A stretch of DNA of 64,000 nucleotides from Ignavibacteriales bacterium (lineage in GTDB: Bacteria > Bacteroidota > Ignavibacteria > Ignavibacteriales > Ignavibacteriaceae). The position numbers were made by a program, and so were the translations under genes. Below are positions 44,704-54,816 of the stretch, in pieces. Below the pieces are notes generated by a model. That model saw only the letters and a list, made by a program, of their open reading frames with translations. It had not been told where the DNA came from and ran no database searches. The stretch's first letter is position 1. Each line of letters opens with the position of its first letter. The stretch covers positions 1 through 64,000 of the forward strand of contig JADJMD010000014.1 in NCBI GenBank assembly GCA_016709765.1, given 5' to 3'.

Positions 44704-45648
44704 ATGAACACAAAAATCACTCAACTATTAAACATTGAGCATCCTATTATTCAAGCTGGAATGGTTTGGGTATCCGGTTGGAAATTGGCATCTGCAGTTT
44801 CTAATTGCGGCGGATTAGGCTTGATTGGTACCGGGTCAATGAAATCAGACCTACTGAAAGTACATCTGCAGAAGTGCAAAGCTGCAACAGATAATCCTTT
44901 CGGAGTTAATATTCCCCTACTAAGAATGGATGCTGATGAACTTATTAGAGTTTGTTTAGATGAAGGTGTAAAAATCTTTTTTACTTCAGCAGGTAATCCC
45001 AAAACCTTTACTTCACTTCTTAAAGAAAATGGCTGCACAGTTATTCACGTCGTTGCAAATTTAAAATATGGGCGAAAAGCACAAGAAGCAGGTTGCGATG
45101 CTGTAGTTGGAGAAGGTGTTGAAGCTGGCGGTCACAATGGCGCTGATCAGTTAACAACATTTTGTTTGATTCCACAGCTGGTTGATAAGTTAAATATTCC
45201 TGTTATTGCAGCCGGTGGAATAGTTGATGGAAGTGGAATTTTAGCCGCACTTTCTTTAGGTTCAGAAGGTGTACAAATCGGGACTCGATTTGCTGCTACC
45301 GTTGAATCATCCGCTCACGAAAATTACAAACAAGAAATTGTTAATTCAGGAGATCAAGATACTGTACTTGCCTTTAAGAAAATTGGTTTGGTAAGAATGA
45401 TTAAAAATGATTTTGCATTCCGTGCAATGAAAGCTGAGAATGAAGGATGGAATGAAGAGCAATTACGAGAGTTACTTGCAACCAAACGGGAACGATCAGG
45501 AATTTTTGAAGGAGATTTAGTTGAAGGAGAACTTGAAGCTGGGCAAGGCGTTGGATTGATAAATGATATCCCTACCGTTAAAGTTTTATTTGAGAGATTG
45601 CTTCGAGAGTTTAAAACCGCAAATGAAAAAATTAATATAATAGGTTAA
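44704..45648 (+). CDS. Nitronate monooxygenase (2-nitropropane dioxygenase family)
   Basis: The product is an FMN-dependent TIM-barrel enzyme that oxidises nitronates, such as propionate-3-nitronate, or an enoyl-ACP reductase FabK-like relative. The start ATG 44704 gives the typical N-terminus NTKITQLLNIEHPIIQAGMVWVS; an earlier in-frame ATG at 44608 would add an unusual 32-residue hydrophobic extension. Family motifs are SNCGGLGLIGTGSM, EAGGHNGADQLTTF (catalytic His), PVIAAGGIVDGSGILAAL and GSEGVQIGTRFAAT. The protein is 314 aa. It is divergent from metK and followed by ispH on the opposite strand. Confidence 0.88.
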   Translation: MNTKITQLLNIEHPIIQAGMVWVSGWKLASAVSNCGGLGLIGTGSMKSDLLKVHLQKCKAATDNPFGVNIPLLRMDADELIRVCLDEGVKIFFTSAGNPKTFTSLLKENGCTVIHVVANLKYGRKAQEAGCDAVVGEGVEAGGHNGADQLTTFCLIPQLVDKLNIPVIAAGGIVDGSGILAALSLGSEGVQIGTRFAATVESSAHENYKQEIVNSGDQDTVLAFKKIGLVRMIKNDFAFRAMKAENEGWNEEQLRELLATKRERSGIFEGDLVEGELEAGQGVGLINDIPTVKVLFERLLREFKTANEKINIIG

Positions 45649-45725
45649 AGATTTTTATAAACATTATTAATCTTAAAAAATCAATTTATATTAAAATAAT
45701 TAGTGTGCCAGTTATTTTTTATAAT

Positions 45726-46952
45726 TTAGCTCTTAAGAAAATCATCAATCACCTCATCTACATCTTGAGCAGTTGGAAAGAATGAATGCACTTTTCTTAA
45801 AACTGCTTCTACAACTGCATCAGGACAGCTTGCGCCACTGGTTAGAATAATATCAACAATTTTCTTTGCGGGTAGGTAATTTTCAGTTTCAATTTCATTA
45901 TGCTGATAAATATTATAATGCTTTATCAACTTGTCACTAATAATTTTTTCTTCAGAAGAAATAAAATATGTTGGAAGTTTTTCATCACACAATTCAACAA
46001 TATGTGATGTATTTGAGCTGTTGTACCCACCAACAACGATTGCAAAATCAGCATCTTCTTTTAATATTCCATATGTAGCTTCCTGATTATCATTCGTAGC
46101 ATAACAAAGTGTATCGCGCGTATCTGCAAAATGTTCTTTAAGATTTTCTGTGCCGAATTTTTTAATCATAGCGTCTTTTAACAAATCAGCAATTGCTTGT
46201 GTTTCAGTTGCAAGCATTGTAGTTTGATTTACAACTCCCACTTTTTGCAAATCTTTTTCAAAATTAAAACCATCAGAAATTTTTCCATCGAATACTTTAT
46301 AAAATTCTTCTTCCAGATTTTTATTAAGGATAAAAGAAGCAAGCACTTTTGTTTCTTCAATATCTCTAACGATAATAGATTTAGCATTAGTTTTACTATG
46401 CGAAAAGGTTGCACGTGTTTCTTCGTGATAAGATTTTCCGTGAATGATAACTGTAAAATCTTCATTACCAAGTTGCTCACTTCTGTTCCAAACCTTTTCT
46501 ACAAAAGGACAGGTTGTGTTATATCTATAAGGATTAATACCTATTTCATTTAACTTTTTTTCGATTTCAATTGTTGTTCCGAATGCTGGAATAATTACAA
46601 TATCATCTTTACTTAGTTCATTCCACTCTATTAAATGATTACCGGAAGTATTTTGCAAAAATTTCACCCCAAGATTTTCAAGATCCTTATTTACACCTGG
46701 ATTATGAATCATCTCACTCAGTAAATAAATCTTTTTTCCAGGATTTTCTTCTATTGTTTTATATGCAATTTCAATTGCATTCTCAACTCCATAACAAAAA
46801 CCAAAATGGCGCGCCAAATAAAATCTAACGGGGCCAAAATCCAAGAGTGTTGGCGTAAAATCTTTTTTCCTTGGATCCGAATCTTTTCTAGAATTTTTAA
46901 TTCTTGTTATAAAAGAACTTCTATAAATATTTGGGATATTAAAATTTTTCAA
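45726..46952 (-). CDS. ispH: 4-hydroxy-3-methylbut-2-enyl diphosphate reductase
   Basis: The product performs the last step of the MEP isoprenoid pathway with a 4Fe-4S cluster. Cluster cysteines are in HFGFCYGVENAIEIA, NTTCPFVEKVW and TSGASCPDAVVEAV. Also visible are SEMIHNPGVNKDL and IIHGKSYHEETRATFSH. At 408 aa it is the long form with about 45 extra N-terminal residues (KKDFTPTLLDFGPVRF before the first Cys). The frame begins with a TTG codon; an ATG at 46962 in another frame would read MTIIEKF and rejoin if one T of the AAAAATTTT stretch were extra, so the start may contain an indel. It stands alone. Confidence 0.94.
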   Translation of the reverse strand: MKNFNIPNIYRSSFITRIKNSRKDSDPRKKDFTPTLLDFGPVRFYLARHFGFCYGVENAIEIAYKTIEENPGKKIYLLSEMIHNPGVNKDLENLGVKFLQNTSGNHLIEWNELSKDDIVIIPAFGTTIEIEKKLNEIGINPYRYNTTCPFVEKVWNRSEQLGNEDFTVIIHGKSYHEETRATFSHSKTNAKSIIVRDIEETKVLASFILNKNLEEEFYKVFDGKISDGFNFEKDLQKVGVVNQTTMLATETQAIADLLKDAMIKKFGTENLKEHFADTRDTLCYATNDNQEATYGILKEDADFAIVVGGYNSSNTSHIVELCDEKLPTYFISSEEKIISDKLIKHYNIYQHNEIETENYLPAKKIVDIILTSGASCPDAVVEAVLRKVHSFFPTAQDVDEVIDDFLKS

Positions 46953-47011
46953 TAATAGTCATTTGATGTTTTAATATTTAACAGATTAAAAATAAATAAA
47001 GTTCTATTTAC

Positions 47012-47488
47012 TCATATAATTTTTATTACATCATCCGCAGAAACTTCATAATCCATAATAAATTTCTCTTTACTTGGTCTATTAAAAAAGAAAAGCACTA
47101 TAATGATGATAAATAACGCGGCAAAAAAATAATTTGTGGTAATTATCATTATAGAAATGCTAAAAAAATTAGCACCTTCCAAAAGCGCTAGTTTTATTAT
47201 GTTACTAGTACGATAGGAAACAAGTTTCTTTTCTAAAGATAAGCTTTTATCAAATTCGCTTACTTGTTTTGTATAAATAAACTTTGAGGCAAAAATAGTG
47301 GATAATACTACTAAAGGAGTGACAAGCATGAAAATTGTATTGAATCCATCCATACCAATCGCATTGTTTGTTTGGATTAAAAATATGCCTACAATAAAAT
47401 ATATTGTTTGCGCTGCAAACAATGTAAAGAACAACACATTTATTGTTAAAAAATGGTTTTCAAAAGTTTTCGGATTTTCATTATTCAT
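47012..47488 (-). CDS. Four-helix membrane protein of unknown function
   Basis: I do not recognise this 158-aa protein. It shows four hydrophobic segments: about 16-36 (INVLFFTLFAAQTIYFIVGIF), 44-66 (FNTIFMLVTPLVVLSTIFAS), 92-113 (LALLEGANFFSISIMIITT) and 116-133 (FFAALFIIIIVLFFF). Loops and the C-terminus are short and charged (RPSKEKFIMDYEVSADDVIKII). The segment PLVVLSTIFASKFIYTKQVSEFD resembles small DUF-type membrane proteins in Bacteroidota, but I cannot name the family. It is divergent from prfA, with about 88 bp between the start codons. Confidence 0.7.
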   Translation of the reverse strand: MNNENPKTFENHFLTINVLFFTLFAAQTIYFIVGIFLIQTNNAIGMDGFNTIFMLVTPLVVLSTIFASKFIYTKQVSEFDKSLSLEKKLVSYRTSNIIKLALLEGANFFSISIMIITTNYFFAALFIIIIVLFFFNRPSKEKFIMDYEVSADDVIKII

Positions 47489-47576
47489 TTAAGGAAACCT
47501 TAAGTTAATAAATTACTCGGTTTTAGAAATCAGTAGCTACTTCAGTATATTTACAATCCAAATTTAGAGAATTGAA

Positions 47577-48662
47577 ATGAATTTATTAGAACGATTAGAA
47601 AAAATTAAACTGCGTTTTGATCAGCTAAACTCGCAGCTTTCTGATGCAGCCAATGCGAATGACTACGATAAAATTAAAAATCTAAACAAAGAAAGAATTA
47701 ATTTAGAAGAAATTATTGCTGCATACGAAAAATATTCAACTGTGATAAAAAATATTGAAGGAAATCTTGAAATAATTAATTCATCTAAGGAATCCGAACT
47801 TGTTGAGATGGCTCAAATGGAGCTTGATGAATTAAAACATCAAAAAGAAGTTATGGAAGAAGAAATAAAAGCACTACTTCTTCCAAAAGATCCAAACGAT
47901 GATAAAAACATAATTATGGAAATCAGAGCAGGTACCGGTGGTGATGAGGCCGCTTTGTTTGCAAATGACCTTTTTAGAATGTACTCTCGATATTCCGAAA
48001 TTTGCGGCTGGAAATACGAGTTAATTGATTTAAATGAAACCGGTTTAGGAGGAATTAAAGAAGTCATATTTTCGATAAACGGGCAAAGTGTTTATGGCAA
48101 TTTAAAATTTGAATCCGGTGTTCATAGAGTTCAACGTGTTCCTGAAACAGAGGGGAGCGGAAGAGTTCACACATCTGCAGCTTCCGTTGCTGTTATGCTT
48201 GAAGTTGAAGATGTTGAAGTTGATGTTAATATGAATGATGTAAAAATTGATATTTTTAGATCCGGCGGAGCAGGCGGACAGAATGTAAATAAAGTTGAAA
48301 CAGCTGTGCGAATGACTCATATTCCCACCGGTCTGGTAGTTCAATGCCAGGATGAAAGATCCCAATTAAAAAATAGAGTTAAAGCTATGAAAGTTTTAAA
48401 AGCCAGACTTTATGATCTTGAATTGAAAAAACATAATGCCGAACAATCTGCTCTAAGAAAAGCTATGGTTGGAAGTGGTGATAGAAGTGATAAGATAAGA
48501 ACGTACAATTATCCACAAAATAGAATTACTGATCATCGTATAGGATTAACATTATATAACTTATCAAATATAATGGAAGGACATTGCGAAGAATTAATTG
48601 AGCAGTTAAAGATTGCGGACAAAACTGAAAAACTACAATCAGCAGAAGTCGAACAATTTTAG
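47577..48662 (+). CDS. prfA: Peptide chain release factor 1
   Basis: The product recognises UAA and UAG stop codons and releases the peptide. At 361 aa it has the GGQ motif in RSGGAGGQNVNKVETAVRMTH. The release factor class I pattern is EIRAGTGGDEAALFANDLFRMY with SGVHRVQRVPETEGSGRVHTS. The N-terminal helical domain includes IKNIEGNLEIINSSKESELVEM. The gene is alone on its strand and its stop lies 4 bp from the stop of the converging response-regulator gene, with no room for a separate terminator. Confidence 0.98.
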   Translation: MNLLERLEKIKLRFDQLNSQLSDAANANDYDKIKNLNKERINLEEIIAAYEKYSTVIKNIEGNLEIINSSKESELVEMAQMELDELKHQKEVMEEEIKALLLPKDPNDDKNIIMEIRAGTGGDEAALFANDLFRMYSRYSEICGWKYELIDLNETGLGGIKEVIFSINGQSVYGNLKFESGVHRVQRVPETEGSGRVHTSAASVAVMLEVEDVEVDVNMNDVKIDIFRSGGAGGQNVNKVETAVRMTHIPTGLVVQCQDERSQLKNRVKAMKVLKARLYDLELKKHNAEQSALRKAMVGSGDRSDKIRTYNYPQNRITDHRIGLTLYNLSNIMEGHCEELIEQLKIADKTEKLQSAEVEQF

Positions 48663-48666
48663 TTTA

Positions 48667-49338
48667 TTATTCCTCTTTAAAAATAAAAACACCTGAATGA
48701 ATTGCGAAGCTGATAAGCTCACTAAGCTTTGTAACCTTTAGTTTACTAAAAATATGACTTCGATGATTACTTACAGTTGAAAGGCTAATAAATAATTTAT
48801 CAGCAATCTGTCTTGTGGATAAACCATCAACCATTAAACCTGCAATTTCAATTTCACGAGCAGTAAGTTCATACTTTTTAAGAAATTCATTTCGTTTATG
48901 ATTTATTAAAGTGTCTGATGTAACTGTTGCAACAGATTTTGTGATTTTAGGATCGAAATAAGTTTCATTATCTATAATAATTTTAATTGCGTTAACAACT
49001 TTATCCATCTCAGACATTTTAAGTATGTAACCTTCAACGCCTATTTTCAGAGCTTCAAGGATAAAATTTGCTTCATCGTGCATGGTTAATAGTAGTATTT
49101 TAGTTTCAGAATACAGCAGTTTAATATTTCTTGCAGCTTTAATACCATCCATTTTTTCCATTCTGATATCCATTAGGACTATATCAGGCTTCAACCTTGG
49201 TACAAGTTCGCATGCTTTAAAACCAGAATCTGCTTCACCCACAATTTCAAAATCTCCTTTAAGTTCCAGTACTGTCTTTATTCCTTCGCGTAGTACTGGA
49301 TGATCATCAACGATTAATATTTTAATTTTATTCTGCAT
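48667..49338 (-). CDS. NarL/LuxR family response regulator
   Basis: This 223-aa protein has an N-terminal receiver domain (Asp57 in PDIVLMDIRMEKMDG) and a LuxR-type helix-turn-helix (ELTAREIEIAGLMVDGLSTRQIADKLFISLSTVSNHRSHIF). It begins 6 bp after the propeller histidine kinase gene, which has a HisKA_3 domain, the usual partner type for NarL regulators. It is therefore the probable output of that kinase and a DNA-binding regulator. Its targets are unknown. It is the last gene of the minus-strand signalling run. Confidence 0.94.
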   Translation of the reverse strand: MQNKIKILIVDDHPVLREGIKTVLELKGDFEIVGEADSGFKACELVPRLKPDIVLMDIRMEKMDGIKAARNIKLLYSETKILLLTMHDEANFILEALKIGVEGYILKMSEMDKVVNAIKIIIDNETYFDPKITKSVATVTSDTLINHKRNEFLKKYELTAREIEIAGLMVDGLSTRQIADKLFISLSTVSNHRSHIFSKLKVTKLSELISFAIHSGVFIFKEE

Positions 49339-49344
49339 AAATAA

Positions 49345-52300
49345 TTATAATGGAATCTTTATGAAATATTTAAATCCTTCACCGGGTTTTGTTTCTACTA
49401 CAACTTCACCCTTCACCGATTTTATTCTTTCAGAGATATTATTTAATCCAAAAGTATTTTTACTTTTATAAAATTCTTTCTTGTCTGATCCGATTCCATC
49501 ATCCCATATTTTTATTGATAATGAATCATTCCAACTAGATATTTCTACACCCGCATTTACACATTGAGAATGTTTAACAATATTATTTAACGCTTCTTGA
49601 ACAACACGATAAATTATCAATTCAATTTCTTTTGTTGGCAGTTGAGAAATATTTGATGCGGAATATTCTAGTTTAATATTTGATGACTGTTTTATTCTCT
49701 CACATAGCAATTCGATACTGGAAATTAATCCTAACTTTTCCACATCTGAAGGCTTAAGATCATTTATGATACGCCTAATTTCATCGCCTGCATTAATAAG
49801 CATTCCTAATGCCTCATCAATTTCGGCTCTACTATGTTCGGATTTTAATTTGATAATATCAAGTTTAAGTTTAGCCGTTGTAAGCTGCTGTCCAATTCCG
49901 TCATGCAGTTCTTTCGCAATTCTATTTCTTTCGGTTTCAATGGTTTTTATAATTGTTGAGATACGAATTTTTTCTTCTAATAATTTTTTACTCACTTCTG
50001 CAGATTTTTGATTTTCTGTTACATCATCTAGTAGCAGAACATACATCCTATTCGTTTCATCAAAAATCACAGAGTAAATTCTGTAGACTAAAGTGTGGTT
50101 GTATAGATTTGAATAAATTTTATTCTTTTCGTTATCAATTTTAATCGGAACGCTAAGTAAAAATCCATTCTGAGTATCAAGATTTGATAGACTATTCTTG
50201 TAATTGTTTTTTAGAAGAAATTCATCTGCAAAAATGTTAAAGCCTTGATTGGGCGGAAGAAAATCATTTAAGTTCAAAAACATTTCATTGGCTGCTTTAT
50301 TAAAATCTAACAAATGACCATCTAAACTAAATGTTAATATCCCCAATGGCGACTGTGAAATTAAAGACTGCAATTCTATGGTTCGTTCTGTAACACGTTT
50401 CTCTAATTCTGATTCAACTTCTTTCTGCAATGTAATATCGCGACCAACAGCCTGTATTTCTATTATCTTACCGTTATAATCGTGAATTGCATAATCTTCC
50501 CACGAAAACCATCGGTAACCATTAGATGTTAATGCTCTTTGCTGGATTACAATACGAAATGGAGGCACATTTAGTTTTTTCATTTCTTCCAGAGTCGAAC
50601 CAACATCATCAGGATGAATGAGCGGTGTAAATGATTTGCCAATAAGTTCATCTCTTTTTTTTCCAAATACTGCACAGTAAGCATCATTAATAAAAGTAAA
50701 ATTTCCATCACCATCCACTCTTACTACAAGATCAGATTGAGATTCTACAATACCTTTATACCGATCAATACTTGTTATTAATTCAACTTGAGTGTCCCTT
50801 AAATCTTTTGTTCGCAGATCAACGGCTAATTCTAATTTTTTTGTATATTTTTTTTGCTGTAAATAATTATACGCACTATACATTAAGAATAGAAGTAAAG
50901 CTAATAAGCTAAACTGAAAAAGAAATTCCTGGTAATAATATTTCCGAATAGTGATCACTGATGATTTTTGCCATTTACTCCATATCCCTTTAGAGTTTTT
51001 TACACGTGCGGAAAAAATATAATCACCATAAGCAAGATTATTAAACCTGGCTGAAGTTGAAGTAGTGTAAAATTGATCTTCCCAATCGCTCCCTACCTTC
51101 GCTAATTTAATCTGATAAGAATTTCTTTTTTCATCAATAAAAGATAAACCACGATAATGAAATGTTAAATTATTTTTTTCAGGATCTACTTCAACATCCA
51201 AATTAACTGCATGTCGAAGATTTGATGCGTCATCAAAACCTAATATTATTAATTTAGGAGGATATAAGTTATAATCAGGTTCTTTTCCAGTGTACATGGA
51301 AACACCTTCATCTGTGCCAATCCAAACATTTCCTTTACTATCAACAAAGCCGGCAGCTCTATTAGTTTCATTACCGGCTAGTCCATCGCTTTTATTATAA
51401 CGATTTAAGTCTTTGCCATCCCATTTTAAAACACCATTATTAGTACCAAGCCAGATATTTTTTGATGAATCTTGTATGATGAAATATATCGGCTCCTTAA
51501 TGCTTTGATCATTAAAATTAAATACTATCAAGGAATCATTTTTAAGCCTATATAGCCCATTTGCAGATCCAACCAATAACCCTAGCGTATCACTATTAAA
51601 AACTGAAAATAAGTTACTTATTTCAATATCATATTTTTTTATCTCACCAGCTGATTGAAAATTGTATTTTTCTAGACCAGTAATAGTAGCTATATATATT
51701 ACAGAATCACTTATGGCAATACCTGCTCTAACATGTTTGCCCTGATAATCACTTAGAAAAAATAATCTATCATCTTTAATCTGCCCAAATCCATTGTCTG
51801 TACTTACTAAAAAATTTTTTTTATTTATTCTGATTATAGCAAGGTATTTTCTTGCTTCAATAGAATTAATCCAGCTTATTCTTTGAATTTCCTCAAGTTT
51901 TCCAATTCCTGATTGCAAAGAGCTAAAATAGATAACATTCTTAATTACATCATGATAAGAATCTATAATTCGATGTATCTTATTATCGGTGCTATTAGCT
52001 AGACTTTTTTTAGAAACTTTTTCATCAAAAAGTGTTGAAAATCCATAATTATGTCCAAAAAATATTCTGCCAGAGTTAAATTCTGAAATTGTACTTACTT
52101 CAGATTCTAGCAATCCATTTTCTTGAGAATAGTTTTTAAATGGAATGTATGAAAGTTTGTAAATGCCACGAAGGCTGGTTATCCATACATTTTCTTCATA
52201 ATCTAAAAATATTTTAGTTCCACCCCTGTCACTATTGGGAGTCTCAATTATAATTTTTTCGAATTTTTTTGTTTTTAGATTAATAGAAAATATTGTTGCT

Positions 52301-53148
52301 GAATTTCCAAAAATAATTTTATCAGAGAAATGATATACAATAGAGTAGGGTTCATTAAAACCCATATATCGTATATTAAAATCAAATTCAAATTTTTTTA
52401 ATCTTCCCTCAGAAAATATTCCTATCCAGTCAGTACTTAATAATAATATTGTTTTTTTATCCGGGATTATCGTCTTCGAACAATCCATGCTTAAAATTCT
52501 CTGATCAATATTCATAGAGCTAAAATTAAAATTCTTTATTAACCCTGCTGTATCAATAATCGAAACCCCTTTGTATGTAGAAACATATAATTCATTATCA
52601 ACTTTTAGTAAACTACTAACCGTGTCACTTAACAATCCATTTTGATTGGATAATTTAGACCACTTTCCATTACAGTATTTTATTAAGCCTTTATTTATTG
52701 TTGAAATATGAATTATTCTATTGTTCAGGGAATAACTAACATCAATTGCATTAGAATAATTTGGAGCAGAAATTATCTTTTGCGAGATGGCTAAAACTCT
52801 ACTTTTACCATCGTTTATATAAATTAATTTCTGTTTAAATAATTCTTTCGGTAAAAACCAAATTATTCCTTTTTCATCAATCTTTATAGAGATATATTCA
52901 ACTTCTGGAACTCCATCTTTCTCACCAAATTTTGTCCATTCGAGCCCATCATACATCGCGATACCAGATGCCATTGCAATCCAAATCCTTCCTATTGAAT
53001 CTTGAGCAATATCATTCACACGATTATCAGGTAATCCGTTGTCAGTTGAGTATTTTGTTATTAAAAAACTTTGTGGTTGAGAGATTGAAGTGAAGAGAAA
53101 CAGGAGAGTAATTATTAAGGGGAAAACAATGTTAATTTTATCAAACAT
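49345..53148 (-). CDS. Periplasmic propeller sensor histidine kinase (Reg_prop, Y_Y_Y, PAS, HisKA_3)
   Basis: This is a very large (1267 aa) membrane sensor kinase. A signal peptide or anchor (1-27) leads to two-component-regulator propeller repeats over about 30-680, recognisable from KYSTDNGLPDNRVNDIAQDSIGRIWIA and later NIWLGTNNGVLKWDG and NVWIGTDEGVSMY. A Y_Y_Y domain follows (about 690-750), then a membrane helix (about 760-785, FQFSLLALLLFLMYSAYNYL). Two PAS domains (about 800-1040) lead to HisKA_3 with the phospho-His in ERNRIAKELHDGIGQQLTTAK and an HATPase domain at the end (WDDGIGSDKKEF, GLNNISERI). It senses a ligand outside the cell, probably a sugar polymer by analogy with hybrid systems, but here the receiver is a separate gene. 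The NarL-type gene follows after 6 bp. Confidence 0.94.
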   Translation of the reverse strand: MFDKINIVFPLIITLLFLFTSISQPQSFLITKYSTDNGLPDNRVNDIAQDSIGRIWIAMASGIAMYDGLEWTKFGEKDGVPEVEYISIKIDEKGIIWFLPKELFKQKLIYINDGKSRVLAISQKIISAPNYSNAIDVSYSLNNRIIHISTINKGLIKYCNGKWSKLSNQNGLLSDTVSSLLKVDNELYVSTYKGVSIIDTAGLIKNFNFSSMNIDQRILSMDCSKTIIPDKKTILLLSTDWIGIFSEGRLKKFEFDFNIRYMGFNEPYSIVYHFSDKIIFGNSATIFSINLKTKKFEKIIIETPNSDRGGTKIFLDYEENVWITSLRGIYKLSYIPFKNYSQENGLLESEVSTISEFNSGRIFFGHNYGFSTLFDEKVSKKSLANSTDNKIHRIIDSYHDVIKNVIYFSSLQSGIGKLEEIQRISWINSIEARKYLAIIRINKKNFLVSTDNGFGQIKDDRLFFLSDYQGKHVRAGIAISDSVIYIATITGLEKYNFQSAGEIKKYDIEISNLFSVFNSDTLGLLVGSANGLYRLKNDSLIVFNFNDQSIKEPIYFIIQDSSKNIWLGTNNGVLKWDGKDLNRYNKSDGLAGNETNRAAGFVDSKGNVWIGTDEGVSMYTGKEPDYNLYPPKLIILGFDDASNLRHAVNLDVEVDPEKNNLTFHYRGLSFIDEKRNSYQIKLAKVGSDWEDQFYTTSTSARFNNLAYGDYIFSARVKNSKGIWSKWQKSSVITIRKYYYQEFLFQFSLLALLLFLMYSAYNYLQQKKYTKKLELAVDLRTKDLRDTQVELITSIDRYKGIVESQSDLVVRVDGDGNFTFINDAYCAVFGKKRDELIGKSFTPLIHPDDVGSTLEEMKKLNVPPFRIVIQQRALTSNGYRWFSWEDYAIHDYNGKIIEIQAVGRDITLQKEVESELEKRVTERTIELQSLISQSPLGILTFSLDGHLLDFNKAANEMFLNLNDFLPPNQGFNIFADEFLLKNNYKNSLSNLDTQNGFLLSVPIKIDNEKNKIYSNLYNHTLVYRIYSVIFDETNRMYVLLLDDVTENQKSAEVSKKLLEEKIRISTIIKTIETERNRIAKELHDGIGQQLTTAKLKLDIIKLKSEHSRAEIDEALGMLINAGDEIRRIINDLKPSDVEKLGLISSIELLCERIKQSSNIKLEYSASNISQLPTKEIELIIYRVVQEALNNIVKHSQCVNAGVEISSWNDSLSIKIWDDGIGSDKKEFYKSKNTFGLNNISERIKSVKGEVVVETKPGEGFKYFIKIPL

Positions 53149-53174
53149 TATATTTTATTTTCCCCGATTCTTGG

Positions 53175-54740
53175 CTAGTTTTTTACACTTATCAAAATCA
53201 AACTAACATCATCATCATATTCTGAACCTGTGAATTCATCAAATTTCCTTTGTATGATTTCAAGCGGATTTTCATCGAGTTGAACATTTTTTATAATTTC
53301 ATAAAGTCTGTGTTCGCCAAAACTTTCTAATGTTTTTGCTCTCGAGTCAGTTATTCCATCTGTTGTTAAATAAACTTGCTCACCTTCTGAAAGCTGTAAA
53401 ACATTGTCTTCGTACTCCCCAATTTTAGAAAAACCAAGCAGCAACCCTTTTGATTTAATACTTAAAAGTTCGCCTTTATTGTTTTTATAAATAATTGGAA
53501 TATCCCCCGCACCTGAATACTTGAGCTCTTTTGTTTTATTATTAATAATTATAATAGATAGAGTTGCAAATACTTCAGATATTTTCGTATCACCATATAC
53601 TGTTAGATTAACTTGTTGCAAAATCTCAGAGGGAGAATATTCTTTTGCATTTTGTAAAACACTTCTTAACGCACTTCTAATATAACCTGCATATGCATAA
53701 GCAAAATACCAAGCGCCCCATTTTTTGCCCATCACATCGCCAAGAATTATTACTAAATTATTTTCATCAAGTTGATAATAATCTAAAAAATCTCCGCCAG
53801 GAATTCCTTTAAAAGGAATATGCATATGGGAAATTGAAAATCCTTCAAACACGGGAAAAGTATCTGGTACTACTTTTGTTCTTAAGGAACTTGTTGCCTC
53901 TTGTAACTCTGAAATTACTTTTTTTCTTTCATTGCCAAGACTTTTTATAATTGCAGAGACTTTTGCAACAACTAATTTTGGTCCCGCAGTTTTAACAACA
54001 TAATCAGTAATTGCTAAATCATAGCCTTCAAGAATATCCTCTTCACTTCCTTTTGCTGTTAGAAATATAAATGGAATGTCTTTTAAGGAAGGTATTTCAA
54101 GAAGCATTCTTCTAAATTCAAATCCATCAACTTTAGGCATCATTATATCTGAAACAATTACATCGGGAATTTTATTTTTAAATATATCCATCGCTTCATC
54201 AACGCTGTTAGCCACAGTACATTCATAGCCCGCTTTTTCCAGATTATATTTGAACAGCCTGGACATGGATGTATCGTCATCAACAAATAATATTTTAGGT
54301 GTAACTTCATCAAAAGATTTCTTTAAACTTTTTCTTATTCCATAAGTTCTATAAATGTCTGATCTTCTGATAAGCGCTTGTGTTTTTAAAATTAACTCTT
54401 TTATATCAAAAGGTTTTGTTATGATGTCGTCGCCGCCTGATTCAACAGCCTTTGACTTATCTTCAAGAGTGTTTTTTGCAGTTACAAATATGAATGGAAG
54501 AAACCTGTGATTTTCATTTTCACGAACTTTCTGGCAAAACTCAAATCCATCCATACCTTCCATAGTTACATCGGAAAGGACTAAATCTATTTTTTCAGTT
54601 TTTAGAATATCAAAAGCTTGATATGAATTTTCAGCTTCGAAAGGAATGAAGTTATTTAATTTTAAATGATGAGTAATAAGCTTTCTTATAGTTTTGTCAT
54701 CATCAATAATTAAAACTGATCTTTTTTCAGATTCGGACAT
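53175..54740 (-). CDS. Double-receiver SpoIIE-type (PP2C) serine phosphatase
   Basis: This 521-aa response regulator has two receiver domains: REC1 (1-120, Asp57 in VLSDVTMEGMDG) and REC2 (about 148-265, Asp198 in VIVSDIMMPKVDG). A linker helix leads to a SpoIIE/RsbU-type PP2C domain (about 300-520) with PGGDFLDYYQL, VIILGDVMGKKWGA, DGITDSRAK and YDDDVSLILI, the metal-binding acidic residues of the family. Such proteins dephosphorylate a STAS-domain anti-anti-sigma protein, and a STAS gene lies directly upstream. Having two receivers implies input from two kinases or a phosphorelay; the PAS kinase and the propeller kinase are both neighbours. Confidence 0.93.
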   Translation of the reverse strand: MSESEKRSVLIIDDDKTIRKLITHHLKLNNFIPFEAENSYQAFDILKTEKIDLVLSDVTMEGMDGFEFCQKVRENENHRFLPFIFVTAKNTLEDKSKAVESGGDDIITKPFDIKELILKTQALIRRSDIYRTYGIRKSLKKSFDEVTPKILFVDDDTSMSRLFKYNLEKAGYECTVANSVDEAMDIFKNKIPDVIVSDIMMPKVDGFEFRRMLLEIPSLKDIPFIFLTAKGSEEDILEGYDLAITDYVVKTAGPKLVVAKVSAIIKSLGNERKKVISELQEATSSLRTKVVPDTFPVFEGFSISHMHIPFKGIPGGDFLDYYQLDENNLVIILGDVMGKKWGAWYFAYAYAGYIRSALRSVLQNAKEYSPSEILQQVNLTVYGDTKISEVFATLSIIIINNKTKELKYSGAGDIPIIYKNNKGELLSIKSKGLLLGFSKIGEYEDNVLQLSEGEQVYLTTDGITDSRAKTLESFGEHRLYEIIKNVQLDENPLEIIQRKFDEFTGSEYDDDVSLILISVKN

Positions 54741-54816
54741 TTAATAATAGCTTAGTTTATAATTTTTTTGATGAATATAATTAATCGTTTCTGCAAACAT
54801 TAACGGACAAAACTAT

